Assembly: GCF_000754805.1 (NCBI RefSeq)
Contig: NZ_KN150731.1
Span: forward strand, 3,087,886 to 3,151,885
Direction of reading: 5' to 3'
Source: Yersinia frederiksenii ATCC 33641
Lineage (GTDB): Bacteria; Pseudomonadota; Gammaproteobacteria; Enterobacterales; Enterobacteriaceae
DNA: 64,000 nt
Shown one piece after another: positions 20,156-29,401 of the stretch (positions are counted from its first letter, which is position 1; each line of letters starts with the position of its first letter). A program made the position numbers and the translations under genes. The notes under the pieces were generated by a model. That model ran no database searches and was not told the DNA's origin. It saw nothing but the letters and a program-made list of their open reading frames with translations.

Positions 20156-20182
20156 CGAGTGCTGATGCATGACGGGTGTTAC

Positions 20183-20887
20183 ATGAAAAGTTATGAGGAG
20201 CAGGCGCTAGCCGGTATCGAGTTAGATGACGATGCCGTCATGCAGTATTTATTGCAAAATCCCGACTTCTTTATCCGCAACGCGCGTTTGGTTGAACAGA
20301 TGCATATCCCTCATCCGGTGAGAGGCACGGTCTCGCTGGTGGAGTGGCAACTGGGGCGTCAGCGTAACCAGATAGGCCAGTTGGAAGAAGAAATCACCTT
20401 ACTGATGGAGCAGGCGGGCTTGAATGAAGTGCTATTCAGCCGCTTACTGCAACTACAGGGCAATCTTGCTGCCGCCAGTAGCTTGCAAGATATGCTCAAC
20501 CGTTTGCAGCGCTGGGCCAGAGATTTCGGGCTGGCGGGGGCGAATGTCCGGTTATTCACTGACCGCTGGCAAATAGGCGCACCGTCTGATTTCACGCATT
20601 TAGGCCTGTCTCGCCATGCTTTTGAACCCATGCGTATTCAACGTTTAGGTAATGAACGCCACTATCTGGGCAGCTTAAATGGGCCGGAACTGCTGTTGTT
20701 ATTACCGCAAGCTAAGCAGGTGGGTTCCGTGGCACTGTCATTATTGGGTAAAGACGGTGATTTGGGGGTGATTATCTTCAGCAGCCGCGATACACAACAT
20801 TATCAGCAAGGCATGGGGACTGTGATGCTGAATCAGTTATCGACCTTATTGCCGCGCTTGCTGGAGCGTTGGATAGAGCCGGTATGA
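20183..20887 (+). CDS. yigA: YigA, DUF484 family protein
   Basis: This 234-residue DUF484 protein is related to GAF-like domains; its role is unknown. [26 protein letters not shown] and the C-terminal [18 protein letters not shown] blocks match E. coli YigA (235 aa). I chose the ATG at 20183 (MKSYEEQ) by length and similarity; two in-frame start codons lie up to eight codons upstream, and none has a clearly better ribosome site. A heptad-like segment near residues 55-75 may form a coiled coil. The stop overlaps the xerC start by four bases. Confidence 0.9.
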   Translation: MKSYEEQALAGIELDDDAVMQYLLQNPDFFIRNARLVEQMHIPHPVRGTVSLVEWQLGRQRNQIGQLEEEITLLMEQAGLNEVLFSRLLQLQGNLAAASSLQDMLNRLQRWARDFGLAGANVRLFTDRWQIGAPSDFTHLGLSRHAFEPMRIQRLGNERHYLGSLNGPELLLLLPQAKQVGSVALSLLGKDGDLGVIIFSSRDTQHYQQGMGTVMLNQLSTLLPRLLERWIEPV

Positions 20888-21795
20888 CCGAATTCAGTGC
20901 CTCGCTTGCCCCACAGGTAGAGGCTTTCCTGCGTTATCTCAAGGTTGAGCGTCAGCTCAGCCCATTGACCATCATAAGCTACCGGCGCCAGCTACAGGCG
21001 CTGATGGAGATTGGCGAGCAAATGGGCCTCGCGCACTGGCAAACGCTGGATGCCGCTCAGGTTCGCTCACTGGTTTCCCGCAGTAAACGTGCCGGTCTGC
21101 ACTCTTCTAGCCTTGCTTTGCGGCTCTCGGCGTTGCGCAGTTTCCTTGACTGGTTGGTGAGCCAGGGTGTACTGCAAGCCAACCCTGCCAAGGGGATCAG
21201 CACCCCGCGTTCTGGTCGCCATCTGCCGAAAAATATTGATGTCGATGAAGTTGATAAGCTGCTGGATATCGATCTGAATGACCCTTTGGCGGTGCGCGAC
21301 CGGGCCATGCTGGAAGTGATGTATGGCGCGGGTTTGCGTCTATCCGAACTGGTTGGCATGAACTGCAAACACGTCGATTTAGCCAGCGGCGAAGTCTGGG
21401 TAATGGGGAAGGGCAGCAAAGAGCGCAAAGTCCCGATTGGCAAAACGGCGGTCACCTGGTTAGAACATTGGTTAGCGCTGCGTGAGCTGTTTGAACCGCA
21501 AGATGACGCCATTTTCTTGGCCAATACCGGTAAGCGCATTTCAGCGCGTAATGTACAAAAACGCTTTGCTGAATGGGGCGTGAAGCAGGGAGTCAGCAGC
21601 CATATTCATCCCCATAAACTGCGCCACTCATTTGCGACTCATATGCTGGAGTCCAGTGGAGATTTGCGCGCAGTACAAGAGCTGCTGGGGCATGCCAATC
21701 TGACCACCACACAAATTTATACCCATCTTGACTTTCAACATCTGGCAACAGTGTATGATGCTGCTCATCCACGGGCCAAACGAGGCAAATCTTGA
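20884..21795 (+). CDS. xerC: XerC, tyrosine site-specific recombinase
   Basis: This 303-residue recombinase acts with XerD at dif to resolve chromosome dimers during division. The N-terminal SAM-like domain (about 1-105) precedes the catalytic domain, which carries the full set R152, K176, H244, R247, H270 and nucleophile Y279 (within TTQIYTH). The ATG at 20884 overlaps the yigA stop and matches the usual start; five residues upstream in frame belong to yigA. The start with yigA and the one-base overlap with yigB indicate co-translation. Confidence 0.97.
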   Translation: MTEFSASLAPQVEAFLRYLKVERQLSPLTIISYRRQLQALMEIGEQMGLAHWQTLDAAQVRSLVSRSKRAGLHSSSLALRLSALRSFLDWLVSQGVLQANPAKGISTPRSGRHLPKNIDVDEVDKLLDIDLNDPLAVRDRAMLEVMYGAGLRLSELVGMNCKHVDLASGEVWVMGKGSKERKVPIGKTAVTWLEHWLALRELFEPQDDAIFLANTGKRISARNVQKRFAEWGVKQGVSSHIHPHKLRHSFATHMLESSGDLRAVQELLGHANLTTTQIYTHLDFQHLATVYDAAHPRAKRGKS

Positions 21796-22511
21796 TGCAT
21801 TTTTATCGTCCACTGGAGCGGATTTTCGCCATTACTTTCGATTTGGATGACACCCTGTACGACAATCGGCCAGTGATAACCCGTACAGAACAAGAGTCTG
21901 TGGCATTTTTACAGCAGTACCATCCCAATTTGGCGCAGCTACAGGCCGCAGATTTTCAACGTTTTCGCAGCGAGTTACTGGCACAAGACCCCGATATTTA
22001 CCACGATGTCACCCAGTGGCGCTGGCATGCTATCGAGCTGGGTCTGATTCGTCATGGCCTGAGCAAGTCAGAAGCGCAATGTGGCGCTGATGCCGCCATG
22101 GAAAATTTCGCCGTATGGCGTAGCCGTATTTATGTGCCGCCAGCCACGCATGACACCTTGAGTGCTCTGGCTGAACATTATCCACTGGTGGCCATCACCA
22201 ATGGCAATGCCGACCCTAAAGCTTGCGGTCTGGACAGTTATTTCCAGTTTGTGTTGCGCTCCGGCCCTCATGGTCGCGCCAAACCTTTCCGCGATATGTA
22301 CCATAAAGCGGCGAACCATCTGGATATTCCACTAAAACATATCTTGCATGTTGGTGATGATTTAACCACCGATGTCGCCGGTTCGCTGCGTTGCGGCATG
22401 CAAGCGTGCTGGATTAACGACCGGCAACAAAGCCTGATGACCGCCCGTGATAGCCGGTTATTGCCACATATTGAGATTTCGCAGTTGGCTTCCCTGACAG
22501 CATTGCTATAA
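21795..22511 (+). CDS. yigB: YigB, HAD-family FMN/riboflavin-pathway phosphatase
   Basis: This 238-residue haloacid-dehalogenase phosphatase dephosphorylates FMN, and in E. coli also the pyrimidine intermediate of riboflavin synthesis (5-amino-6-(5-phosphoribitylamino)uracil). Motif I is FDLDDTLYD near residue 16, motif II is the ITNGN segment, and motifs III/IV are RAKPF and [13 protein letters not shown]. The ATG at 21795 overlaps the xerC stop by one base. Length equals E. coli YigB. It ends the lptM-yigB cluster and precedes the SOS-controlled uvrD. Confidence 0.95.
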   Translation: MHFYRPLERIFAITFDLDDTLYDNRPVITRTEQESVAFLQQYHPNLAQLQAADFQRFRSELLAQDPDIYHDVTQWRWHAIELGLIRHGLSKSEAQCGADAAMENFAVWRSRIYVPPATHDTLSALAEHYPLVAITNGNADPKACGLDSYFQFVLRSGPHGRAKPFRDMYHKAANHLDIPLKHILHVGDDLTTDVAGSLRCGMQACWINDRQQSLMTARDSRLLPHIEISQLASLTALL

Positions 22512-22526
22512 TCCTCTGCAATAACT

Positions 22527-22542
22527 CTGTATAAATTCACAG
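22527..22542 (+). promoter_or_regulatory. LexA box upstream of uvrD
   Basis: CTGTATAAATTCACAG has the CTG-N10-CAG form of a LexA operator and lies 69 bases before the uvrD ATG. E. coli uvrD has CTGTATATATACCCAG in the same place, so SOS induction is expected. Confidence 0.88.
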
Positions 22543-22611
22543 TGGAATGCTGGTAAAATAGCCGGATAACCGGCGATTTAGCTATTTTCTCTTACCCGAT
22601 GAACGGTGCCT

Positions 22612-24774
22612 ATGGACGTTTCTGATCTGCTCGACAGCCTGAATGAAAAACAACGCGAAGCCGTGGCTGCGCCACGCTGCAACCTGTTGGTACTGGCCGG
22701 GGCGGGCAGTGGCAAAACCCGAGTGCTGGTTCATCGTATTGCCTGGCTATTGTCGGTCGAAAACGCCTCTCCCTATTCCATTATCGCGGTGACCTTCACC
22801 AATAAAGCCGCCGCTGAAATGCGCCACCGCATTGAGCACTTGATTGGAACCAGTCAGGGCGGGATGTGGATTGGTACTTTCCACGGGCTGGCGCACCGGT
22901 TGCTGCGTGCTCACCATATGGACGCCAATCTGCCGCAGGACTTCCAAATTCTTGATAGCGATGACCAACTTCGGTTATTAAAACGCTTGGTTAAGGCCTT
23001 GAATTTAGACGAGAAGCAATGGCCGCCGCGTCAGGCAATGTGGTACATCAATGGCAAAAAAGATGAAGGGCTACGTCCGCAGCATATTGAGAGCTACGGT
23101 AACCCGGTCGAAGCTACTTGGCTGCGTATCTATCAAGCCTATCAGGAAGCCTGTGACCGTGCGGGTCTGGTAGATTTTGCCGAGTTGCTGCTGCGCGCTC
23201 ACGAATTGTGGCTGAACAAGCCGCATATTCTTAATCATTATCGTGAACGTTTCACCAATATTCTGGTGGATGAGTTCCAAGATACCAACAATATCCAGTA
23301 CGCCTGGATTCGCCTGCTGGCAGGTGAGCGCTCCAATGTGATGATCGTTGGCGATGATGACCAGTCAATTTATGGCTGGCGTGGGGCGCAAGTAGAGAAT
23401 ATCCAGCGCTTCCTGAAAGATTTTCCTGGTGCCGAAACTATCCGTCTGGAGCAGAATTACCGCTCAACCAGCAATATCCTGACCGCCGCTAACGCCCTGA
23501 TTGCCCATAATGATGGTCGTATGGGTAAGAACCTGTGGACGGAAGGAGCTGAAGGCGAGCCTATCTCGCTCTATTGCGCCTTTAATGAGCTGGATGAAGC
23601 CCGCTTCGTGGTTAACCGTATTAAAGCTTGGCAAGACAATGGTGGCGCGCTAAATGATTGTGCCATTTTGTATCGCAGCAACGCCCAATCACGTGTGCTG
23701 GAAGAGGCTTTATTGCAGACGGCAATGCCGTATCGTATTTATGGCGGTCAGCGCTTCTTCGAACGTCAGGAAATTAAAGATGCATTGGCATATTTGCGCC
23801 TGATTTCTAATCGTAATGATGACGCGGCCTTCGAACGGGTGGTCAATACACCAACGCGAGGTATTGGCGATCGCACCTTAGATGTGGTGCGCCAAACCGC
23901 CCGTGACCGCCAGTTAACCTTATGGCAATCAACCCGCGCCATGTTGCAGGAAAAAGTGCTGGCAGGCCGTGCAGCCTCCGCGCTGCAACGTTTTATCGAG
24001 CTGGTGGACTCACTGTCCCATGAAACCGCCGATATGCCGCTGCACGTGCAAACTGACCGTGTCATTCGTGATTCTGGTTTGTGGTCAATGTACGAGCAGG
24101 AGAAGGGCGAAAAAGGTCAAGCACGTATTGAGAACCTTGAAGAGCTGGTCAATGCTACCCGCCAATATAGCTATCAGGATGAAGATCAAGACCTGATGCC
24201 ACTGCAGGCGTTTCTTTCTCATGCAGCGCTGGAAGCCGGAGAGGGGCAGGCCGATGCTTATCAGGATGCGGTGCAGCTAATGACGCTCCATTCAGCAAAA
24301 GGTTTGGAGTTCCCACAGGTATTCATAGTGGGTATGGAAGAGGGCATGTTCCCAAGTCAGATGTCTTTGGATGAAGGCGGACGTCTGGAGGAAGAGCGCC
24401 GGTTGGCTTATGTTGGTGTTACCCGCGCCATGCAGAAATTGACTCTCTGCTATGCTGAGAGCCGCCGTCTGTATGGCAAAGAAGTCAATCATCGCCCATC
24501 ACGTTTTATCGGCGAACTGCCACAAGAGTGTGTTGAAGAAGTACGGCTGCGTGCGACAGTTTCTCGCCCGGTCAATCACCGCCGCATGGGGACGCCGATG
24601 CACGAAAATGACAGCGGCTTCTCATTGGGGCAGCGAGTGCGCCATCCTAAATTCGGTGAGGGCACGGTGGTGAATCTAGAAGGCAGCGGTGAGCACAGCC
24701 GGTTGCAGATTGCTTTCCCCGGTGAAGGCATTAAGTGGCTAGTGGCGGCATATGCACGTCTGGAAGCCGTCTAA
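22612..24774 (+). CDS. uvrD: UvrD, DNA helicase II
   Basis: This 720-residue SF1A 3'-5' helicase works in nucleotide-excision repair and methyl-directed mismatch repair. Walker A is AGAGSGKTR near residue 30; further motifs are FTNKAAAEM (Ia), VDEFQDTN (II), GDDDQSIYGWRGA (III), QNYRSTSNIL (IV), TLHSAKGLEF (V) and VGVTRAM (VI). The C-terminal Tudor-like segment (VRHPKFGEGTVV to the end) binds RNA polymerase in relatives. The ATG at 22612 gives the E. coli length; a GTG two codons earlier is in frame. A LexA box lies upstream. Confidence 0.97.
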   Translation: MDVSDLLDSLNEKQREAVAAPRCNLLVLAGAGSGKTRVLVHRIAWLLSVENASPYSIIAVTFTNKAAAEMRHRIEHLIGTSQGGMWIGTFHGLAHRLLRAHHMDANLPQDFQILDSDDQLRLLKRLVKALNLDEKQWPPRQAMWYINGKKDEGLRPQHIESYGNPVEATWLRIYQAYQEACDRAGLVDFAELLLRAHELWLNKPHILNHYRERFTNILVDEFQDTNNIQYAWIRLLAGERSNVMIVGDDDQSIYGWRGAQVENIQRFLKDFPGAETIRLEQNYRSTSNILTAANALIAHNDGRMGKNLWTEGAEGEPISLYCAFNELDEARFVVNRIKAWQDNGGALNDCAILYRSNAQSRVLEEALLQTAMPYRIYGGQRFFERQEIKDALAYLRLISNRNDDAAFERVVNTPTRGIGDRTLDVVRQTARDRQLTLWQSTRAMLQEKVLAGRAASALQRFIELVDSLSHETADMPLHVQTDRVIRDSGLWSMYEQEKGEKGQARIENLEELVNATRQYSYQDEDQDLMPLQAFLSHAALEAGEGQADAYQDAVQLMTLHSAKGLEFPQVFIVGMEEGMFPSQMSLDEGGRLEEERRLAYVGVTRAMQKLTLCYAESRRLYGKEVNHRPSRFIGELPQECVEEVRLRATVSRPVNHRRMGTPMHENDSGFSLGQRVRHPKFGEGTVVNLEGSGEHSRLQIAFPGEGIKWLVAAYARLEAV

Positions 24775-24777
24775 ACT

Positions 24778-24903
24778 TACCCTGTAGCCTTGACGCCGCA
24801 GCGGTGTTAGCGGCATTCACTTACCCGAGTCACTTACTTGAGTAAGCTCATCGGGCTGCGTTTATTTGCAGCCTTGCTGCAACGCCTGTGACTTTGGGTA
24901 AAC
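24778..24903 (-). repeat. ERIC-like intergenic repeat, reverse orientation
   Basis: The stretch runs from TACCCTGTAGCCTTGA through CGAGTCACTTACTTGAGTAAG to TGCTGCAACGCC and GGGTAAA, the layout of an inverted ERIC element (central inverted repeat flanked by TTGCAG-like ends). It starts directly after uvrD and ends about 40 bases from the convergent TetR gene, where it could act as a terminator structure. Divergence from consensus is moderate. Confidence 0.65.
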
Positions 24904-24945
24904 CCTGAGAACTTAATGCTGCAGCGGAAAAAGTGGCTCGCGCGT

Positions 24946-25605
24946 TTATTCTTGCTCACCACTTTTTCCTTGGGCTATCAGATGCGCGTCGGTTTCTGCC
25001 TGCAATAAAATGGCTTTACCCATCCACTGAGTGACATCCTGAATTCCAGCCTCATCTAAATGCCAAATATCTTTTAGCACCATAAAGACTTCTGACCCAT
25101 AAATGAGTGAAAAGGCATAAATCACCCGTTGTAGCGCTTCTGGCTCTAACTTTCCTTCCAATGGCTCGACGGCGAGCTTTAGCAGCCGCTTACGGTTACC
25201 ACGAACTAACTTATCTTCATTATTTGAATGGTTACGGTCATCAGCCCATTGTTGTAAAGAGAGATGCAGAGCGGCCCGCAACACTCCTTCGTGTTGCAAC
25301 ATACGCGGATAAGCAAAGGAAAGTAATTCAGCAATGCGTTGGCGTGCATCGGGCTGAGTCGGCTGCCACGACAATATCGGACCAAGGCTTTCATCGACCA
25401 TCGCCGAGACCAGCGCACTTTGTGTCGGGAAATAGCGATAAGCTGTGGCACGAGAAAGTTGGGCAGCATTTGCTACTTCGGTTATTGAGGGAAACGCGCC
25501 TTGCTCATACATCGACATGGCTGTGTCGATAAGTAACCGCCGGGTTCTGGCCCGGATGGTGGTTAATGATGGAGAGGAGCTTTCCTGTTTATCCTGATTA
25601 TTCAC
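24946..25605 (-). CDS. TetR-family transcriptional regulator
   Basis: This 219-residue one-component repressor has an N-terminal helix-turn-helix with FPSITEVANAAQLSRATAYRYF, the usual TetR recognition pattern, and an all-helical ligand-binding C-terminal domain of unknown specificity. The start is uncertain: GTG at 25605 has GGAG five bases upstream, but the frame runs on to an ATG at 25689. It is divergent from the UPF0261/TIM-barrel operon, so it most likely represses that operon and itself through the GAGAC palindrome at 25698-25713. Placing the start at 25605 leaves the operator in the intergenic gap with about 90 bases of leader. Confidence 0.85.
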   Translation of the reverse strand: MNNQDKQESSSPSLTTIRARTRRLLIDTAMSMYEQGAFPSITEVANAAQLSRATAYRYFPTQSALVSAMVDESLGPILSWQPTQPDARQRIAELLSFAYPRMLQHEGVLRAALHLSLQQWADDRNHSNNEDKLVRGNRKRLLKLAVEPLEGKLEPEALQRVIYAFSLIYGSEVFMVLKDIWHLDEAGIQDVTQWMGKAILLQAETDAHLIAQGKSGEQE

Positions 25606-25697
25606 GGTCACTCCAGAGCTACAGATGGTATTTCTGCCCACTATAACAAACCGTTTGCACAAATCGTCATGAAAGCACTCCGCATTCAAACTAATTT

Positions 25698-25713
25698 TGA
25701 GACTATCGTCTCA
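25698..25713. promoter_or_regulatory. Palindromic operator candidate for the TetR regulator
   Basis: TGAGAC-TATC-GTCTCA has perfect 6-base arms around 4 bases, in the gap between the divergent regulator and its neighbour operon. A further half-site AGTCTCA occurs at 25750-25756. Linking it to this regulator is inference from position and symmetry. Confidence 0.6.
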
Positions 25714-25857
25714 TATTTGGGTTATGCTCTTTGCGTAAATGATACGGCAGTCTCAATATGATTCTATCTTAACCAACTCGCTTAATTGTCAGGCAGTAAA
25801 AGAAAATAAACTTTCCATAAAAGTGAGTTGTTCGCGCATTCATAGAAGGATGTTCAG

Positions 25858-27075
25858 ATGCCTCGTCATATTTATATTGCTACCACGACAGATACCAAAG
25901 GCGAAGAGCTGGCGTATGTCAGTGAATTGATTAAAGCAACCGGTTTGACGACAGTCACGGTGGATTTATCAACGAAAGAAGGTCAGCAGGCCGGTGGCGC
26001 GGATATTTCGGCCGAGACCGTGGCGAGCCATCACCCGGATGGGCGTCAGGCGGTTTTCTGTGGTGATAGAGGGCGGGCAATCAGCGCGATGGCGCAGGCT
26101 TTTGAGTGCTTTATCAATAGTCGCGAAGACGTCGCTGCGCTTTTAGGTCTGGGGGGATCTGGCGGTACGGCACTGATAACTCCCGCTATGCAAAGTTTGC
26201 CCATCGGTATTCCTAAATTGATGGTTTCTACCATGGCTTCGGGTGATGTTTCCGGTTATATCGGTGCGAGTGATATCGCCATGATGTATTCAGTCACTGA
26301 TATTGCTGGGCTTAATCGCATTTCTCGCCGGGTATTGAGTAATGCCGCCCATCAAATTGCCGGTGCAGTTTTCTTTGCGAAAGCAGAGACAGCCACTGAT
26401 GACAAACCGGCGCTGGGGCTGACGATGTTTGGCGTGACCACGCCCTGTATTCAAGCCGTCAGCGCCGCATTATCGTCAGAATATGATTGCCTGGTTTTCC
26501 ACGCCACCGGTAGCGGCGGTAAAGCCATGGAAAAATTGGCCGAAAGTGGTTTATTGGCCGGGGCGCTGGATCTGACGACCACTGAAGTTTGCGACTTGTT
26601 ATTTGATGGGGTATTAGCCTGCGGGCCTGAACGGTTCGATGCTATTGCTCATACCAATATTCCCTACGTCGGCTCCTGTGGTGCCTTGGATATGGTTAAT
26701 TTTGGTAGCCCAGCAACAATTCCGGCGAAATATGCGGACCGTTTATTCTATAAGCATAATGCGCAAGTCACGCTGATGCGCACCACCGAGCAAGAGAATA
26801 TCCAAATGGCACGCTGGATTGGCGAGAAGCTAAATCGCTGCCAAGGCGAAGTCCGTTTCTTAATTCCAGAGGGCGGCTTCTCGGCACTGGATGCTCCCGG
26901 CCAGCCATTCTGGGATGAAAAGTCCCTGAAAGCCTTTATTCAAACATTGGAAGAGACCGTCATTCAAACCGAAAAACGCCGCTTGGTGCATTATCCGTTC
27001 AATATTAACGACCCGAAATTTGCTCAAGCTGCAGTAGAAAACTTTAAAGAAATAGCAAAGAGCCCATTCCATTAG
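25858..27075 (+). CDS. UPF0261 (Tm-1-like N-terminal domain) protein
   Basis: This 405-residue cytoplasmic protein of the UPF0261 family is an ATP-binding Rossmann-like fold without an established reaction. Conserved glycine-rich segments include [18 protein letters not shown] (about residues 94-111), the [17 protein letters not shown] loop and [13 protein letters not shown]. The same domain forms the N-terminal half of the tomato Tm-1 protein, which blocks tobamovirus replication; the other half corresponds to the next gene. The two lie 25 bases apart and are divergent from a TetR regulator. A catabolic or detoxifying role is possible but nothing in the sequence fixes the substrate. It is not part of this locus in E. 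coli K-12. Confidence 0.9.
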   Translation: MPRHIYIATTTDTKGEELAYVSELIKATGLTTVTVDLSTKEGQQAGGADISAETVASHHPDGRQAVFCGDRGRAISAMAQAFECFINSREDVAALLGLGGSGGTALITPAMQSLPIGIPKLMVSTMASGDVSGYIGASDIAMMYSVTDIAGLNRISRRVLSNAAHQIAGAVFFAKAETATDDKPALGLTMFGVTTPCIQAVSAALSSEYDCLVFHATGSGGKAMEKLAESGLLAGALDLTTTEVCDLLFDGVLACGPERFDAIAHTNIPYVGSCGALDMVNFGSPATIPAKYADRLFYKHNAQVTLMRTTEQENIQMARWIGEKLNRCQGEVRFLIPEGGFSALDAPGQPFWDEKSLKAFIQTLEETVIQTEKRRLVHYPFNINDPKFAQAAVENFKEIAKSPFH

Positions 27076-27100
27076 GGCCATTTAATGTGTGGAGAAACAT

Positions 27101-27931
27101 ATGCCAAAATTTCAACGCCAGGCCATATTGGCCAAATTCCGGGAAATGATTGCCCGCCGTGAGCCGATTATCGGCGGCGGTGCGGGTACAGGGCTGTCTG
27201 CTAAATGCGAAGAGGCTGGCGGTATTGATTTAATCGTCATCTATAACTCTGGCCGCTATCGGATGGCGGGCCGTGGTTCGCTGGCAGGGCTGCTGGCGTA
27301 CGGTAATGCGAATGAAATTGTAGTCGATATGGCCAAAGAAGTGTTGCCAGTCGTCAAGAAAACACCGGTGCTGGCTGGGGTTAATGGGACTGACCCATTC
27401 TGTCAGTTCGATCACTTCTTGGACCATTTGAAAGACTTAGGCTTCTCTGGCGTGCAGAACTTCCCTACTGTCGGCTTAATTGACGGTAACTTCCGCGCAA
27501 ACCTTGAAGAGACCGGCATGGGTTATGGTTTGGAAGTGGATATGATCCGTCTGGCTCATGAGAAAGATTTGCTGACGACACCTTATGTCTTCAGTGCCGC
27601 GGATGCTGTCGCCATGACCCAAGCGGGAGCCGATATTATTGTTCCTCATATGGGGCTGACGACCGGCGGTAATATTGGTGCTGATACTGCACTGAAGTTG
27701 GCCGACTGCGTGCCACTGATTAATGAGTGGGCAGCGGCGGCGAAAGCTGTGCGTGAGGATATTATTGTCTTGTGCCACGGCGGGCCAATTTCGACCCCTG
27801 AAGATGCTCAATACATCATGGACAATTGCCCACAATGTGATGGTTTCTACGGTGCTAGTTCTATGGAACGACTCCCGACAGAGATTGCACTGACCGACAC
27901 CACTAAACAGTTTAAAAACATAAAGCGTTGA
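27101..27931 (+). CDS. TIM-barrel protein of the phosphoenolpyruvate hydrolase-like family (Tm-1 C-terminal domain)
   Basis: This 276-residue TIM barrel of the PEP_hydrolase-type family is related to the isocitrate lyase/PEP mutase superfamily. Characteristic segments are [34 protein letters not shown] (split motif at about residues 19-52), [36 protein letters not shown] and [11 protein letters not shown]. The ATG at 27101 has GGAG six bases upstream; a GTG four codons earlier is less likely. The pair with UPF0261 mirrors the two halves of plant Tm-1. A terminator follows at 28011. The catalytic activity of this branch is unproven. Confidence 0.88.
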   Translation: MPKFQRQAILAKFREMIARREPIIGGGAGTGLSAKCEEAGGIDLIVIYNSGRYRMAGRGSLAGLLAYGNANEIVVDMAKEVLPVVKKTPVLAGVNGTDPFCQFDHFLDHLKDLGFSGVQNFPTVGLIDGNFRANLEETGMGYGLEVDMIRLAHEKDLLTTPYVFSAADAVAMTQAGADIIVPHMGLTTGGNIGADTALKLADCVPLINEWAAAAKAVREDIIVLCHGGPISTPEDAQYIMDNCPQCDGFYGASSMERLPTEIALTDTTKQFKNIKR

Positions 27932-28010
27932 TATTTTGCCAATACCAAAGGGAAAGCCTGTTTGTGAATTTCACCTGATCATTGGTTAAATGAAGATGCA
28001 GGATACGCAA

Positions 28011-28042
28011 AACCGAGGCCGAAGTTGGCTTCGGTTTTTTTT
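28011..28042 (+). terminator. Terminator of the UPF0261/TIM-barrel operon
   Basis: AACCGAGGCC (28011-28020) pairs with GGCTTCGGTT (28028-28037) through one G-T wobble, followed by a run of T. It lies about 80 bases after the TIM-barrel gene. Confidence 0.88.
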
Positions 28043-28165
28043 ACTCACATCATCCAAATGTCGTGCTTTCTCATTGGTGCTGTGGAGTAGCCACTTTTAA
28101 CCGGTTGACAGTCTTTTTCTTCTCGGCGTAACATGCGCGCACTATTCTTGATGAGGACATTCGCC

Positions 28166-28222
28166 TTGGACACACCCAGTAGATACTGGCTCAATAACCT
28201 GTTCATATGGTGCAACTTCTAA
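28166..28222 (+). CDS. corL: CorL-like leader peptide upstream of corA
   Basis: A small ORF encodes MDTPSRYWLNNLFIWCNF (18 residues) from a TTG at 28166, with GAGGA eight bases upstream; an in-frame ATG at 28151 would add five residues but has no ribosome site. In Salmonella a short leader ORF, corL, controls Rho-dependent termination before corA. The stop codon (28220-28222) enters the first arm of the hairpin 28221-28250, so ribosomes finishing the leader would cover that hairpin. I infer the name from position and arrangement; the peptide sequence was not compared with a database. Confidence 0.65.
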   Translation: MDTPSRYWLNNLFIWCNF

Positions 28223-28250
28223 GGCTATCCTCATCTTTGCTGATAGCCTT
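28221..28250 (+). promoter_or_regulatory. Hairpin at the corL stop in the corA leader RNA
   Basis: AAGGCTATC (28221-28229) and GATAGCCTT (28242-28250) form a perfect 9-bp stem with a 12-base loop. No T-run follows, so it is not a simple terminator. Its first arm overlaps the leader-peptide stop codon, which is the arrangement expected for coupling between leader translation and RNA folding. Confidence 0.65.
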
Positions 28251-28389
28251 CGTGGTTGTCAGCGACCCCGCTAAACCGTCGCTGTGAGTCAGATCTCCTT
28301 ATGGTCTGAAACAAACGGTATTTCAATACTCACCTGTTTCTGTGCTTCAATGCGTTTCCCCTATCCACACCGCAAGGGAGTTTTGGCAC

Positions 28390-29340
28390 ATGCTGAGCGC
28401 ATTTAAATTAAGTAACAATCGCTTATCCCGTTTGGAGCTGGATGAATCAGATGACCTGACTACCTCACTTTGGGTCGATTTAGTCGAGCCGGAAGAGGGG
28501 GAGCGGGAACGCGTCCAGTCTGAGTTAGGGCAAAGCCTGGCAACTCGGCCAGAGCTAGATGACATTGAGGCCTCCGCGCGATTCTTTGAAGATGAGGATG
28601 GCCTACATATCCACTCCTTCTTCTATTACGAAGATGCTGAAGATCACGCTGGTAACTCAACCGTGGCATTTACTATCCGTGATGGTCGCCTTTATACCCT
28701 GCGTGAACGTGAATTACCGGCATTTCGTTTGTACCGTATGCGTGCGCGCAACCAGACACTGGTTGATGGCAATGCTTATGAGCTGCTGCTGGATCTGTTC
28801 GAGACTAAGATTGAACAGTTGGCTGATGAAATCGAGAATATTTACAGCGATTTGGAAGCATTAAGCCGGGTTATCATGGAAGGCCAGCAAGGTGATGAAT
28901 ATGATGCGGCGCTGTCTACATTGGCGGAACAGGAAGATATCGGCTGGAAAGTGCGGCTGTGTCTGATGGATACCCAGCGGGCGCTGAATTTCCTAGTACG
29001 TAAAGCCCGTTTGCCAAGCGGCCAGTTGGAACAGGCGCGCGAAGTCTTACGCGATATCGAATCCCTGTTGCCACACAATGAATCCCTGTTCCAGAAAGTT
29101 AACTTCCTGATGCAGGCAGCGATGGGTTTTATCAACATCGAACAGAACCGCATTATTAAGATATTCTCGGTCGTCTCGGTGGTATTCTTGCCGCCAACAC
29201 TGGTGGCATCGAGTTACGGGATGAACTTTGAGTTTATGCCAGAGTTGAATTGGTCATTTGGCTACCCCGCGGCGATCAGCCTGATGATTGTTGCCGGTTT
29301 GGCTCCGTACTTGTATTTCAAGCGCAAAAACTGGCTCTAG
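28390..29340 (+). CDS. corA: CorA, magnesium/cobalt/nickel channel
   Basis: This 316-residue CorA-family channel is the main constitutive Mg2+ uptake system; it forms a pentamer in the inner membrane. A large acidic cytoplasmic domain precedes two C-terminal spans (about residues 258-278 and 290-310), with the pore signature GMN in SSYGMNFEF between them and the basic tail FKRKNWL. The ATG at 28390 gives the E. coli length and start (MLSAFKL); upstream residues in frame belong to the leader. A long leader with a small ORF and hairpin precedes it. Confidence 0.97.
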   Translation: MLSAFKLSNNRLSRLELDESDDLTTSLWVDLVEPEEGERERVQSELGQSLATRPELDDIEASARFFEDEDGLHIHSFFYYEDAEDHAGNSTVAFTIRDGRLYTLRERELPAFRLYRMRARNQTLVDGNAYELLLDLFETKIEQLADEIENIYSDLEALSRVIMEGQQGDEYDAALSTLAEQEDIGWKVRLCLMDTQRALNFLVRKARLPSGQLEQAREVLRDIESLLPHNESLFQKVNFLMQAAMGFINIEQNRIIKIFSVVSVVFLPPTLVASSYGMNFEFMPELNWSFGYPAAISLMIVAGLAPYLYFKRKNWL

Positions 29341-29350
29341 TCTTGAGGCT

Positions 29351-29385
29351 TGGCGTTGCAGGGGCTAGTTGCAACGCCAGTTGTT
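29351..29385. terminator. Hairpin between convergent corA and rarD
   Basis: TGGCGTTGCA (29351-29360) and TGCAACGCCA (29370-29379) form a perfect 10-bp stem with a 9-base loop, 10 bases after corA and 22 before the rarD 3' end. The flanking T-run is poor (GTTGTTGG), so it may act from either side without being a strong intrinsic terminator. Confidence 0.5.
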
Positions 29386-29401
29386 GGGTGATAAGTAATT
29401 A

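Noticed and set aside
21057-21539. A 160-codon open frame antisense to xerC
   Set aside because: It is rich in Ser and Arg as expected from reading a conserved gene backwards; xerC itself has all catalytic residues, so this is a shadow.
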